A stretch of DNA of 64,000 bases from Gentiana macrophylla (lineage: Eukaryota; Streptophyta; Magnoliopsida; Gentianales; Gentianaceae). The stretch's first letter is position 1; every line of letters begins with the position of its first letter. A program made the translations under genes and the position numbers. Of this stretch, positions 36,480 through 48,649 are shown in pieces. The notes under the pieces are model-generated. The model saw nothing but the letters and a program-made list of their open reading frames with translations. It was not told where the DNA came from and ran no database searches. Where the stretch lies: positions 25,411 to 89,410 of the forward strand of contig JAOBSW010000185.1 of the NCBI GenBank assembly GCA_026214975.1. The letters run 5' to 3'.

Positions 36480-37110
36480 AAGAGCTAAGTATAAAGGCAC
36501 TTTTGGACTTCAAGAGGTTCGAGTCGAAGCAAGAAATTGAGACTTTGATGGGTTTTTCTCACCTATAAGTGGAGGCGTATTTCTGTCGAAGATGTTACTA
36601 GCAGTGGTGGCACAACAAGATCTTGAGCTTGAAGCAGTTAGATGTGAAGCAGGCTTTCTACATAGTGAGGTAGATAAGGAGATATACATGGCTTTCGGCC
36701 GAGGGGTTTCCAAAGTTCTTAGTAAGGAAAATCTTGTATGTAGATTGAAAGAAGATCCTTGGCATGGGTAAACAAGCTTCTAGGCTTGATGGAGCGTATA
36801 AAGGTTTGTGATTATATATGATCGGTTGAGTTGTGAAATCACCCATGATTGCATGTCTGTGATCGATTGGAAGATGGATCTTACATCTATCTTGTATTAT
36901 ATGTGGATGACATCTTTGATAACTTCAAAGAAGAGTCGATGTTCGATGTCTGAAAGACCTTCACCAGTCTTGAGTTTGAAATGAAATATTTGGATGCAGC
37001 CCAAGAAAATTTTGGGATGGAGATCACAGAGGAATAAAAATCAAAAGAAACTATTTTTATCTCGTGCAGGGCTATATCTGTGAAGATTTTGTCAAAAGTT
37101 TGGCATGTCA
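36480..37110 (+). pseudogene. Copia-2 reverse transcriptase remnant
   Basis: The fragment at 36490-36770 reads LAVVAQQDLELEAV and SEVDKEIYMAF with ENLVCRLK, the conserved D-V-x-x-A-F-L-H-G-x-L-x-E-x-I-Y-M part of copia RTs; the catalytic Asp of this motif is altered to Glu-Ala in this reading. The YVDD active-site box is intact at 36900-36911, preceded by GSYIYLV. Frames change between motifs. Confidence 0.85.
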
Positions 37111-37119
37111 ATTTGCTAA

Positions 37120-37760
37120 ATAGATACTCTTCATGGCATCAAATGTTCATTTGTCAGTTTCACTTACTGTCAATGAGAGAGGAAGAGTTTATGTCAAGAG
37201 TTCCCTACGCTTTAGTGTAGTTGGCGATCTGATGTATGCCATGGTGGTGTGCTAGGCGTCTCGGCTCGAGGCGATCAGTGTTGTCGGCGAGTTTATGCTC
37301 CAACACAGAAGAACCTTTGGAAAATTGTGAAAAGAATGTTCGGTACCTTAGAAGTACAGTGATGTTAGTCTCATTTATAGAGGTGATCTTGGCCGATCAC
37401 GGGATCTTGTGATGCGATTATCTCAGTGGTGTGGGCGATGAAAATCTATGGCTGGTTATGTTTTCATATTGGGAATTGAGTTGATAATTGGGAAAGCAAC
37501 TCTTGAGGAGCAACAATGGCTTTATCAACTCACCGGTCGGTATATGGCTCTTCTGCCGAAAAGACCAAGGAGGGTGTGCAGTTGAAGGACTAGTCATTGA
37601 TTTTGAAATTTACATCGGGATCAAGCTAAGATTTATTCATGACAGTTTGAGTGCAATTTGTCTAGCTAGGATCGAGTTCCATCATGAAGAGAACCAAGCA
37701 TATTGATGTGAGGTATCATTTTAGAAATGAGAAGAGGTTGTAGTGAAGAGGGTTGTAGTG
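37120..37760 (+). pseudogene. Copia-2 RNase H region remnant
   Basis: Copia RNase H motifs remain in mixed frames. There is a YAMVV-like segment before the RT/RNase H linker near 37230, and a C-terminal part at 37600-37710 with HDSLSAICLAR and a KTKHIDVRYHF-like stretch read across a shift near 37690-37730. The order and distance to the 3' LTR are normal for copia. Confidence 0.7.
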
Positions 37761-38027
37761 AAGAAGATCAGCATCAGGAAAACCCTAACGATATGTTCAA
37801 TAAACGATTCAGCAAAGCAAGTTTCAGTTATTATGCGGACTTGCTGAATATTCAAAGCTTGTAAATTACCGGATACTTAGTTGAGGAGCTGGTCAAGCTT
37901 GAGTGGATTACGAGGAGAAATGCAGTGCTTTGTACATCCTGGCATTAAGCGAATGCATCAGTGCAAGTACATCCGATTATCGCGATGCAGGTGACGTTGA
38001 ATGTGAGTTCAAGTCAAGGTGGAGATT

Positions 38028-38635
38028 TGTCGATTTGGTGACTTGATCTTTAAGTGAAATATCACAGTGGAACTAATCTAAAGGCGAGGCCGAGATTGAT
38101 GGTCAGTTCACTTAAGTATATTCGATTCTGTGAAAGTCAGGTTTGATGAAGTGTATTCGAAGTTTCTTACAGAAGTATCGATAAGTTTAAGGTCCCAACT
38201 GCGTTGTCTTTGAAATATAGGCGGGAGTTCTACATCACGGGTAATTGATTACAAGTGCCGGAAGTCGGTTTTTGAGCTGAGTTTTCATCCCAGTGGATAC
38301 TTGGTGAGCTTCTGGTCCATATCTGGGGTATTTATGGTAGTTCCCAATAAAGATCTACAAGCGGTTAGGAGTTTGGGACTTGTGTCACATAAATACTAAT
38401 GTTGTAATCAATGCAATGTGTGTCATTCAAAGTATTATTCACACACTTGTGAAAACCTTGTAATTACTGTGCATGATAAATATCTCATTTTACATCCGTG
38501 GAGTAGTCGACATAACGCTGAAATCCTTCTTGTTTGTGTTTATCAATTCCGCCATTCTTTAACGTTTGCATTGCTATATACATGTTTGTTTTCTTTCTTA
38601 AAGCTGCATATTCCCTAAGCAGCGTGTTTATAACA
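38028..38635 (+). repeat. Copia-2 3' LTR
   Basis: This is the 608-bp partner of 32735-33324. It begins TGTCGATTTGGTGAC right after the purine tract and ends at the CTCTT target duplication. Confidence 0.92.
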
Positions 38636-38640
38636 CTCTT

Positions 38641-38960
38641 CCTTTTCATCTAATATTCTTGATGTATCTCACATGACCCACGCTCGAATTTCTCCATTGA
38701 AAACCTCTTTGAAACTACATGTCTGTTGTTTCGATTCCTTGAAATTCATAATTTCAACTGGTTGATGTTGATGCATTTTGGTTCTCATCCTTTGCCTTTC
38801 CAAACCTCAGGTAGTAAACAAGCATAATGCACCACATTTTATATTTTTAATCATCCTCGCCTCCTGATTAAATCGCCGCCGTTTGTTTATGCTTGAATCT
38901 TGTCTTTATAATCCAACTCAACTTGATTTTCAGGCAGAAGAGGCGATGATGCTTTCCTTG
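38641..38960 (-). pseudogene. Unknown plant gene, N-terminal half, cut by Copia-2 (B1)
   Basis: This continues the gene broken at 32730. On the minus strand it corresponds to the N-terminal half of the B2 copy (about 56761-57060), including MKFECGSW-equivalent and MNFKES-equivalent positions, with extra frameshifts. Sequence at 39186-39480 further upstream is also shared with B2 (57300-57540) and may include a 5' exon or untranslated region. Its open frames (LIEVTDLQDFFETTEKDF) are not continuous in B2. Confidence 0.65.
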
Positions 38961-40393
38961 TTGCTCACGTGTTGAGATAATTTAATGTTTTTGAGACCAA
39001 AAGGTCAAATCTTGGATGGGCGAGGCGCTCTTCCCTTCGCCACATGACTTACTTTACTTAGGCAGATCTCTCGTGTCGTTCGAGATTAGTAAAGTGCGAT
39101 TGAATCTGCGACTGATAAGAAGCATGGATTAGGAGAGAACAGCGTTTGAGTCAGATTTTAAGATTCTTTCTCAATATATTAAAGTTCAAGACTTTTTTCG
39201 GGGATGAAGATGCTGAATTCGGGAGGCTGTAGCTGTAGAATTTGGGCTTAGTAACAACAACATTGTTAGTTGTTGAATCAGCTCTAAGGAGATGGGATCA
39301 GCTGAGATTTTCTTCTCTGCGGTTTGCAATGAAATCTTTCTCTGTTGTTTCAAAGAAGTCTTGAAGATCTGTAACTTCAATTAAAGACTCATATGCTTCT
39401 TCTGAATCTCCATGAATCCAAGACAAGTATACTACGAGCTCGTTGACTAAACCGTAAGAGATGGATATTTTGGAGAACAAATTAAGGCAATCTTTCTGAG
39501 GCTTTTAAGGAAGGGCTCCAGGAAAATAGAATGAGTAGAAATTAGTGGATGGCATGTTGTCAATAAGTATTTAAGTGATTGCCATGATTTCTTCACAATC
39601 AATCAATTATTTATGATTCTGTTATAACTTTGCTTATTTTATGAAGTTAAGGTTGTGGAGAAGCTGTTTTGATCTAAAATGAGAGGCAATGAAAGATAGT
39701 GGTTGAGAAGGACAAGCAGCGTGCATTCTTGCATGTGTTTACTGGATGTTGCTACAGCCAGATGTGGTTACACATGTGCTGTTGGCAAGCATCCTTCTCA
39801 GCCATTTTTTCTTATCATATTTTCCCAGTTTATGCTACTATTTTATGCTTTTTCTGACCTCACGGCCACTTTTTATTTTTTATGGACAAGTATTTGTACA
39901 CAGGTTTGTCCACACAAATGATTGAAACCACCTATGTGTATGTTTATAATGAACAAACAAAATAGAAAAACAATAAGTAATAATAATACAAACCATTGAG
40001 TTAAGTTTATATGTGAGCTTTTGTGTGGATCGACGATGTGTCTAAATCACTCTCGTTATTTTATTAGGAAAAGAATTGAATGTTTTCTAAATGACAAATA
40101 TATTTGCATACATACCATTATTTTCCAATTTTATCTTTTGAAATATATTTTTAGCACTTATTACGACCCAGCTCTCTCAGAATTTAGACAAAGGTTGGAA
40201 ATTTGTATGCTAAATTTGAGTCTTTGAGGTATGACTTTGTGCTCTCGACCAGTGTGTATGGTCTACGAAATGCTCAATATCAGACTCAAATTAAGTTAGA
40301 GTAGTCCAAACCCTTACGTTATGACTCTTGTTGGATAGAATAATGTGTTATGTGAAAAAATACTCTTATTACAGCGGGTAGATAATTATTAGC

Positions 40394-40600
40394 ACTACAA
40401 AAAACATGCTTTATAAGCGGCGGATTTTCCACCGCTAAGAGCTGAAAATCCGCCATTAAAGCATTTTCGCGGTAGTTTTTAGCACATGCTTTGCCTTCGC
40501 CGCTAAAGTTTTGTAAAGCCCTTGTCTTGGCGGTTTTTATGATATGCCGCTAAGATGCTCGTTATGGCGGTTTTATCCACTAAACAATTAACTAAAAAAT
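40394..40600 (+). mobile_element. CACTA-like terminus
   Basis: CACTACAAAAAACATGC starts at about 40395 exactly where similarity between B1 and B2 stops. It is followed by repeated GGCGGATTTT, CCGCTAAG and GGCGGTTTT motifs in both orientations, typical of CACTA subterminal regions but different from the GCGACGGA motif of the 18-24 kb element. A convincing right terminus was not found, so the extent is unknown. Confidence 0.6.
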
Positions 40601-40656
40601 CCATGGGGAGTACTTATTGATCACAAAGAGAAAATAGAGTTTTGAAAGTGATGGAT

Positions 40657-40989
40657 TTACTCCTTTGTGAAATCAGAAAAAATATAAATAGAAATAAAAT
40701 TTAAAAAAAAATCCAGAAAATTAAAAATATAAATACAAAAAATATGAAAATAAATAACAAAAGAAAAATTCCACTTAGGAAAGAGATTTATTGGAGTGGA
40801 GGAAATGTAGAAATTAGATTTGGTCCCTTTTACTACAATGTCAGCTGTACTTCTTATCCATTCAGTTTTGAGCCTCTTATGCGGCTGATATATACAAACG
40901 AAGCTAGTATTGCAATAACAAAGATTCTCTAAATGTTCATCTTTATCTTGCAGGCTATCTGCTGCCACAAGTTCAAGGTCATTTGCCAT
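40657..40989 (-). CDS. Unrecognised open frame downstream of the CACTA-like end
   Basis: A 110-codon minus-strand frame. The first 75 residues have ordinary composition (for example ELVAADSLQDKDEHLENL and IYQPHKRLKTEW). The rest is rich in Phe and Ile, encoded by AT-rich DNA, which suggests that a real exon ends near 40760. It may be part of the gene content of the CACTA-like element that starts at 40394. No domain is recognised and no second copy exists in the window. It could also be chance. Confidence 0.25.
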   Translation of the reverse strand: MANDLELVAADSLQDKDEHLENLCYCNTSFVCIYQPHKRLKTEWIRSTADIVVKGTKSNFYISSTPINLFPKWNFSFVIYFHIFCIYIFNFLDFFLNFISIYIFSDFTKE

Positions 40990-42059
40990 GAACTGGGTTT
41001 TTAGAGAACCTATTTATAAAGAGGATCATGTCTGAAAACCTGAGGAAAAGAAAGAAAATATATCCACATAACCCAGTTGATTCAGCTTGGGCTTTCCCAG
41101 GATAAATTAATAAACTGAAGATCTTTGACTGAAGGATAAGGTAATAAACTTCAGGATATCTGTATATGGGCATATTTAAGAGTAGTTAACTCAAAATCCA
41201 ATTAAAACCGATTGTTTTGCATACAAAAGGCTCCATAATAAAAGTGTTGCTCTTATCCAAAAAAATAAAATAAAATCATTCATTGTCCAAATGACTTTTT
41301 CTTTTTGTGAGTTTGAAGTAAGCACTTATTACAATTAGTTATTGGGCTGAATATAACACTCCATAAGTTTTTTTATATCATGAGGAAGAGAGAAAAGGTG
41401 TCAGTTAAGAAAACAATTAATATGTCTAATAATATAGTATTGGAGATGTATTCTTCCTTTTTATCATTAATAACAGTACATGCATCTAACGATTCGATTG
41501 TATAATGGAAATCACAATAAAATTTCCCCTTCGTTTTGAACCTAAACAAACATATATATGTTTGTACTTCGTCTTTGTAATGTAACTTACGTTTTAAGGA
41601 AAGAAACGTTAGCCATATATATCAGAGATGCCATAGGACTGTATTAGATGGTAGGTCCCACTACAAGCATCCATTATGTATTTGTGAACCGTTGATTAAT
41701 AAGTAGGGCCGCGATCAATCAATGGGTCCCACCATCATCGATGCTGTAACAAGTATGCGATAGATGGTTATAGCGGACTTTATATGTAGTGACCCTATCT
41801 TTTCAATTAGTGAATGATACATATTGAACACAAATCTTATCGGGAATATACTGGCGAATGGGAATCACGAGAATACAAATCAGTGACCGAGTAGGCATAA
41901 TGCCAGGTTATTCATATGGCACCGGGTGATCCTGCTTCTGTTGTGCGCACTGACTGATCGACCTCTGAAAAGCCAAATGTAATTTCGCATTTGGACTTTT
42001 CAGTCTGATATCCTATTTTCACTTAACCTCAAAATGGTCTAACTACCTATCATCAGATA
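40990..42059. other. Unassigned sequence between the CACTA-like end and block A2
   Basis: AT-rich sequence with no gene. The stretch at about 41640-41800 has GGTCCCAC motifs in both orientations and could belong to a small degraded transposon. Block A similarity starts at about 42035. Confidence 0.45.
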
Positions 42060-42279
42060 TCTGAAAAATTCATATTTGCTTGTTTTAACTTTAAATTACT
42101 ATTTATTTCATGCTTAAACCTCCAAAGCATAAGACCATATGCAATACCCTGAAAAAACAACACATTCACTTATTAACATTTGTACTCTAGCTAATAGCAT
42201 ATACAAGCAAATATCTGTATATACAAATGTACCTCTTACAGTGGGTGAATGGAAGACTATAGAGCTGCACTAAAACACG

Positions 42280-43480
42280 GAGTAATCCGGGTGGATGGAA
42301 GCTTTGCTGAACAACGGCTCCTCACAGATAGAACCTTAGTCTAAATAGATTCCCGTTTCCAAATTATATATACCATTATCCAAGCCACCATATTTTGGTC
42401 CCTTTATAATAATAATATTCCCGATTATACAATAAATTGAAATAAATATGATTAGGCTTTGATTAATGTTCAGGAAGTCTTGAGGCATCCAGCGCAGTGG
42501 TGGAATTGTGACCAACGAAGAACATGACCGCGCTTCCGAGGCTATAGATCTCTTTCCATGTCCCCGCCCTTCATCAATTTCCATACACTTGAATTTTACT
42601 AGTGATATAAGACAAACCATCCGAACTCAAATATGGGAGGGCTCTTCTAAGTGACCAGAACAACGAGTGCGTCAATAGTTTTAATGATATATTTGCGATT
42701 AGAATTACCTGAGTTCGATAAAAAGCCTCTTTTAAAATAATGCAAGAATTCGGGATGTTTGGGCTCAAAATAACCACAACTATACGACCATCTACTACAT
42801 GGTTATCACATTAAGGAAAACTTGAAGACCCGAGCCATTGCGGACTACCGAAGGCACAAAATTTTCCACAGGCAAGGTGCACAACATCAGAAAGCGATCG
42901 ATTAGGTCCTTGGTCAAGTTAAAGTACTTTGTCCCTGACACTCCAAAGCTAAATTTCCCACCACCGCCATCATGACCAGTCAAAGCGAAAATTGAGTCTA
43001 AGCAGCGCTTGATGAAAGGACCATCTTGCGGATAAAAACATCACGGATCCATCTCAAAGCGACCATTAAGTGATACCGGAAAGGTGTTTGTGGTAGGTAA
43101 AGTCTCAGGGTGCATCAGAAGCTGGATTCAGGAAACAAATGCGCCATCTTCTTGAGTCATAGCAACCATCGATGATTGAAGCTATAACGCGCCGGCTTGG
43201 AAACTTTCACGGAAGATATAACCGATTCACCCTCATTAAACGCTATGTCTCACGGATATCATCATTTGCCCATCATCTCGGCGGAAAGCATCAGGATAGG
43301 GGGTCTGTTGGCAGCCGTGACCTTAGGCCCTCACCAATGCTCATCCGCTACGACACGCAAGGATTTGGAAGCGCTTCTAAATGAAATGTAATCTTCAAGC
43401 TTTTACGATTAAATGCGGCTTCTTTGCCGCTGGCATTCATTATGGAAGATTCAGGACAAATTTGCCATTTCGAGACAAAT
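42280..43480 (-). pseudogene. DUF295 (KIB1-4 beta-propeller) gene remnant, copy A2
   Basis: Minus-strand pieces give a plausible DUF295 order. GGGGKFSFGVSG with FVPSVVRNGSGLQVF (42795-42983) corresponds to the W-x-x-L...F-Y-A-x-x-x-x-G-x-L-x-V-x-D part. ITSKIQVYGN near 42580 comes next. Then 42336-42620 reads VKFKCMEIDEGRGHGKRS, then in a shifted frame the LGS-x-A-V-x-FVGHN-like part, and ends GGLDNGIYNLETG, typical of the family C terminus. Known DUF295 proteins often carry an N-terminal F-box; none is readable here. Several stops and frameshifts break it, and the order of pieces matches A1 and the inverted copy. Confidence 0.62.
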
Positions 43481-46400
43481 CTACAAAATAAATAAAAACA
43501 ACCATCGCCTTAGCAAACGAGGTTTATTAAGAACCGATCAATTATATTGAAACGACCAATGCTAATAGATGCTTTAATATATCATCCACATATATTCATT
43601 CAAGAATTACCAATAAAAGAAGAGATATACCTCACGAAGAATACAAATTCCAAATTCAAATATTTTATCATTTGCCGGGGTAATAGTTGGCCCGATTAGA
43701 ACTACAAATAATGCTTATCCAGGATAAACGCTTGGCGTGTATAATTTAATATTTAAGTCAATTATACTCACGTAAATATAAATAATTACATGAAATTAGC
43801 GCGGAAGTGAAGCAGATTGGAAAACTTAGCGACAACAATATCAAACCAACTAGAGAAAAAGTAAATGTTATTCCGACAGCATTCATTTGAAAGAAGATCA
43901 CGAATGGCTAGTGTGTGTTAATGCAACCACAGGCGAAGGACAAACATAAAGATAAATAAATATACCAACTCATCTCTCAGAACAAATATAAATACAAAAT
44001 GGCACGGTGAATTCGGAAGCATCAACATAAATCACTTACTCACATGCGCAATAAGCGTAAGTCACCACTTCCGTAACTTGCATCACAGCCTGGGGTGGGA
44101 AACAAACATACAAATAAGGGGGTGAGTGATACATAGCTTTTCGATGAAGTGATAGAAGTACTCACATGTTTAACATTAGCAATAGAATGAGCGGGTCGTA
44201 GATTCAAACATCATCATTACTTCACTAGCACATGTGTATATTAGCACTCCCTCATTAGCCAAACTAGTAGCTTACCGACCAAATGCAGGTTTTGTACACT
44301 ACTGCAGTGCAAGGACAACTTTGCATGGTGAGAATGCACCACGACATATCATCGACTCCTAAAACATGGAACAAAGCTACTACCAGCGTAGGAGACTACC
44401 GAGGTCCGCCATCATTGCCTTTGGAGAAGTAGCTAGAATCCCGAACTCTAATTAGAAGCGTGACTTACACAAAAACCCGAGGTGTTTTATCTTTTATCTC
44501 AAATATGTTGGAAAGCGTGAATTAAGCCCAACACGCCTAGATTCATTTCACGCAAAGGAGCTTCTTAGGACCTTACAGTCCTGAGCATTCTAATTACATT
44601 CACTTATCCATGCCTGGAAAGCGTAAATTACTAAACACAACGTCCGCCAAAGTCCAGCGATGTATTCGATTATCCCGTGCTTATCCCGCGGAGGAGAGTA
44701 CGGCATGAGTGCGAACCAAGGTCACGAGAACCCATACACCATACTTTACAATATACTAACAATTAAGGATAAAGGTCACCAAGCACCTGATATGAGATGC
44801 TGTCGAGGCGAATGAATTTATAAGAAAGATTTTGTCGAAAAGAGCGTTTCACTTTATTGAAAGAAAGTTAATTCACGTTGATTTTGATACATAATAACGT
44901 AATTCACTTTAAATCATTCTCGTTTCCACTTTTCGCACGTGATATCCTTTGACAAAAAACCTTCTATTTTAGTCACAAAAAATCACAACGTCTTTACAAA
45001 TGTATGGCAATTGACAGTAGAATTATAACAATTGAGGCTTCAAAACAATAGACAAATAAACCAAGATAACAACAATAATAAAAAATAATGTTAAAGGTTA
45101 CAGGCATTGTTTTAATACAAAATGGTTGAGAAGACCAACATTGCAATGTAGCGTGTAATAACGCGTGTAGTATTTGTCATCTCAATGGTTTCAAATTCAC
45201 TTTTAATCGCTAAGACTCTATGTTTAATGCAAAAATATTCTTTCCTTTTTAACCAAAAGGACTCAATACAACCATTAAGTCCGTTTTCCTTCTTTTTCCA
45301 AAATGAAGTAATTACGACACTATACACCATCATTTTTATTATATCTTATACACTTAAAAAAACACTCCATTTTATTGTTCATTGTACTAGTTTTAGAAAT
45401 ATATTTAACCCTTTTGCAATCTATTTACTTTTTATCCCTTTCTTTTTCTTTCTTTCTGGAAAATAATAGGCAAAACAATAGTACTATACAAATTCAACCA
45501 TAAATTAAAATGTAACACTGTACCAACCAACAAAATAATACTTCAGGAGGTTTGGCCGACTTTTTTTCTTTTTTCCTTTCTTTCCTACCTATTTTTCCAA
45601 CAACTGAACAATATAAGTATATATGTAAAAACATCGACCAAAGAGACAACACCAAAACAATAACATATTTAAATACAGTTAAAAGCAATCATTGTGCTTT
45701 TAATTTGCTTGAAACTTTGAGTCAAAAAGCCAGAGCTTTAATTTGAAACAAGTGATTATTTAGATTCTCTGATAAAAATAATGACCTCTGATTAATCTAA
45801 AGAATGTATTAAAGCTCAATTGCTTGGAATAAAATTTAAAAATACCTAGATTCCAAGAGGTTTTCCGATTTACCCTGCGTCAACGGTGATAAATGATGGT
45901 ATGAATTATCCCGAAAAAGCGGAGGAGCGGATCGACCACAAAAGCTCATTTTCTTCTTCTCAGTAAAGCGCTTACTTTTTTCTTTTCTTTTTCCTTTTTC
46001 CTTTCTACTTGTGGACTAATGATGATTTTAGGTTCAGGAAGTATTAATATGTATTTTAAAACACATTAAATCAATATTTTATCTTAAAAAAATATAGCCT
46101 CACATTTATAATTAAATGGAAAAAAGGTAAATAGGTAATTAAATATCATAAGTTACCAATTTTGCCCTTTAATTAAAACTAGGATAATACAACAACAGTT
46201 ACAAAGCTCTGAACCAATAACCAATAAAAGGATTTTGAGTTAAGAACAATTAACACTAAGATGTTTGATTCAATATGAAGTAAAGATAAATATGATGTAT
46301 CAATAAAGTCATTGTGACAAAAATAAAGAGGCTTGCAAAGACAATTTGCCATGGAACAAGAAGGAGCAACAGGTGTCAGTATAACAAAGAAATAAAGATC

Positions 46401-46887
46401 CTCAATTTTCCCAAAAAAATATAAATAATTAAGAAACAAAGAATTGGAAAAATAATACTTTTGTACCGAGGAAAAGACTCTATTTATGAGTTTCTATTCG
46501 GCATAAAATATGTTTATATATAAATGTCAAGTATTACAAACTTCCTAATCCTATTCCACAATGGGTTAGCCTTTTTCTTTTTAAAGAAGGGGAAGGTTAG
46601 GAACTTTATATCAAATACTGTGAGTCGGGGAATGAGGAAGTATGTGCGTTAAGAGCTAATCAAGGCGCGCCAGATATAGGACCAGTTTTTTTTTCGTTCA
46701 CTATTTTTATTATTATTGATCTTGTAATTTCTCACTATTTATTTATTAAGATCTTAATTTCTAGAATAGATAATTGTAGTTGATAAAGGCTCTAATTGAC
46801 CCGCCATTTTAGAAAGGATAAGGATTTATTCCAAAAAAAGAATAAAGATAGGATCAAAGTTGTAATTCACATAAAATAGAAATACTA

Positions 46888-48649
46888 CTAACAAGAACAG
46901 TGTTTTATCACTTCCTAAAGAAGATCCTTATCCTGAGATTGGAAAGCTTGTGAAAAAGTTCTTACGGAGCGACCACAGGCGGCCGGAGAGAATACGTTGG
47001 AAGTCTTGGAACAAGTGCTGTCAAACGAGAAGATGGAGGGAGCTAGGCTTTAGAGATCTTGAATGTTTCAATTAAACTCTTTGTAGCAAGCAAGCTGGCG
47101 CGTTCTATCCGACCCAGAAGCTTACTATCATCAGCACAGTTCTTAAAGTGAAATATTTTGCAACAAAAGGACTTTGGAATTTGCCATTATAACAGACCGA
47201 TCCATGGCCCGATCTGGCGAGTGTGCTTCTCGGAAAGGACCTATTTTAAAAGAGGACTAAGGTGGCCCGGATAGGCAGTAAGAACCGCAGTGAGCATAAC
47301 AAAAGACCAATGGTTTGCCACTCCATCACTGCCTTCAAAGCCCACCCAAAAGGCGATTCAATATTGCGGAAGAAGGTAAGCGAGCTTAATTAATGCTTAT
47401 ACTAAACAGTTGGAACACACTTTGATGAAAAGGAAATGTTTTGGCCAAATGAAGGCTGATAGCATTCTATCAATGCCCTTTATCCCTCGAAATATTGGTG
47501 ATAGAGTTGATACTGGCCTTTATCTGAACAATAGCATTTACTCGGTAAAATCAGGTATCACTGTACTCACAAATTAAAGACTCCGAAGTGAGCGTTCACT
47601 CGCAACTACCTCTCGGCCCGTATAAGAAAATTTGGATATCCTTGTGTTTGTAAAGCCAAAGAATAAGCCATTTTTATTTGGAAACTCCCCAACTAACGCT
47701 CTACCCCTACTGCAGTGGGCCTTCGGCTCGAGAATTATCGGCGACGAAGTATGTGCTTGGCACCAATAGAGAGAGAAGCAATGAAGCCACATTTTTGGCG
47801 ATTGCATCACTGTGAGATTGGTGTGGAAGCCCGAGCTCCCAAGAGACAGTGGTGTACATCCACTCGAATTACGAGTCAATGCAGAGACTTATACGCGAGT
47901 TGTTGGATTTGACAAAGAAAGTGGTGAAGCAATGGCAAAAATTATTTGTGTTTTATGGTGGATATGGAAAAGTCAAATTGCAAATTAGTGTGCAGGAAGC
48001 AACCAAGCCGCCCTGATTTGGTGTTGGCTCGATCTCGCCCGGATCCAGAAGCTAAAAACTTATTTAGAAACCCCAGCTGGACTGTTTCCATCCATATGAC
48101 AAAATCACCAGAGGAGTTGGGAACCTCCACAGGCTTGATGGTAAAGTTTAATGCTCGATGTTTGCCTTAGCAGAAGGGAATCCCGATAGCTATTGGAGGT
48201 ATTTTGCTTAACCATACGTGGTGATATTCACCGCAGTTTTCAATGAGGATTAGATGGAGGAGTATGAGGTATGGCGATAGGTGAGGCTTTCGCGCGATTC
48301 ACCAAGCTATCGTTTGCTTTAACTTGGGGGTTATTCGATTAGTATCGTCTTTGAAGGAGACTCTACGGCTGTTATACCACAAAGGTTAACATCGAGATAA
48401 AGTTGGATTTATCTCACTTAAAAATGTCATTGATATTGATTGTAAAAAGTTATGCTCCTTATTTTCTAAATGCATTTTCTCTTTTGTCAAGAAGGAAAGC
48501 CTCAGCTCACCTCTTAGCAAAGGAAAGCCTTTCTTTGGTAGGACTTAAACAATGGGGATTTCTGCAGCGAAAGCGCAGATATGTCGTGGCTTGCACTCTA
48601 GATTTGGTGAAGTAAAATATCCTTTGTCTTCTCAAAAAAAAAAAAAAAA
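46888..48649 (+). mobile_element. 5'-truncated L1-type LINE
   Basis: An insertion of about 1.76 kb relative to A1, ending in about 17 A (48634-48650) and flanked by AAATACTA on both sides (46880-46887 and 48650-48657). A1 shows the empty site at about 12950. Translations in mixed frames give the end of a reverse transcriptase near 46990-47080 (IRWKSW then GFRDLECFN), a zf-RVT domain near 47660-47860 (WKLPTNALPLLQWAF, AWH, SHIFGDC), and an RNase H domain near 48120-48560 (VKFNARC and ASAHLLAKESLSL). The 5' end is missing, as is usual for target-primed reverse transcription. Frameshifts make it inactive. Confidence 0.9.

Larger units (their letters stand above)
32735..38635 (+). mobile_element. 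Copia-2, Ty1/copia LTR retrotransposon
   Basis: A 5,901-bp element on the plus strand bounded by CTCTT at 32730-32734 and 38636-38640, a perfect 5-bp target duplication. The LTRs (32735-33324 and 38028-38635) begin TGTCG and end TTTATAACA. The purine tract AAGGTGGAGATT (38016-38027) directly precedes the 3' LTR. The uninterrupted site is seen in B2 at about 56753-56760. The gag-pol order is that of copia, and the family is the same as Copia-1. The internal sequence right after the 5' LTR (GCATCGAGCGC, about 33333-33343) is a weak match to an initiator-Met primer-binding site. The coding region is broken many times. Confidence 0.94.
29957..40393. repeat. Segmental duplication block B, copy B1, with two nested insertions
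   Basis: Three pieces, 29957-30288, 31373-32734 and 38636-40393, align in order with 54994-58215. They are separated by a Mutator-like element (30289-31363) and by Copia-2 (32735-38635). At both places B2 is uninterrupted. The shared sequence includes GGCATCTTGGTTGTTGGAA at the left end and the unknown gene on the minus strand. B1 also has an A-tract with a local duplication at 32273-32335. B2 has about 130 bp (56137-56281) that B1 lacks. Confidence 0.9.

Noticed and set aside
41780..41800. Possible right terminus (ATATGTAGTG) for the CACTA-like end at 40394
   Set aside because: The inverted match to CACTACAAAAAACATGC is poor beyond CACTACA and no 3-bp target duplication is found.
47574..47912. 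Open frames of 101 codons (minus) and 65 codons (plus) inside the LINE
   Set aside because: The minus-strand frame is a shadow of the LINE zf-RVT region. The plus-strand one is a shifted reading of the same domain.
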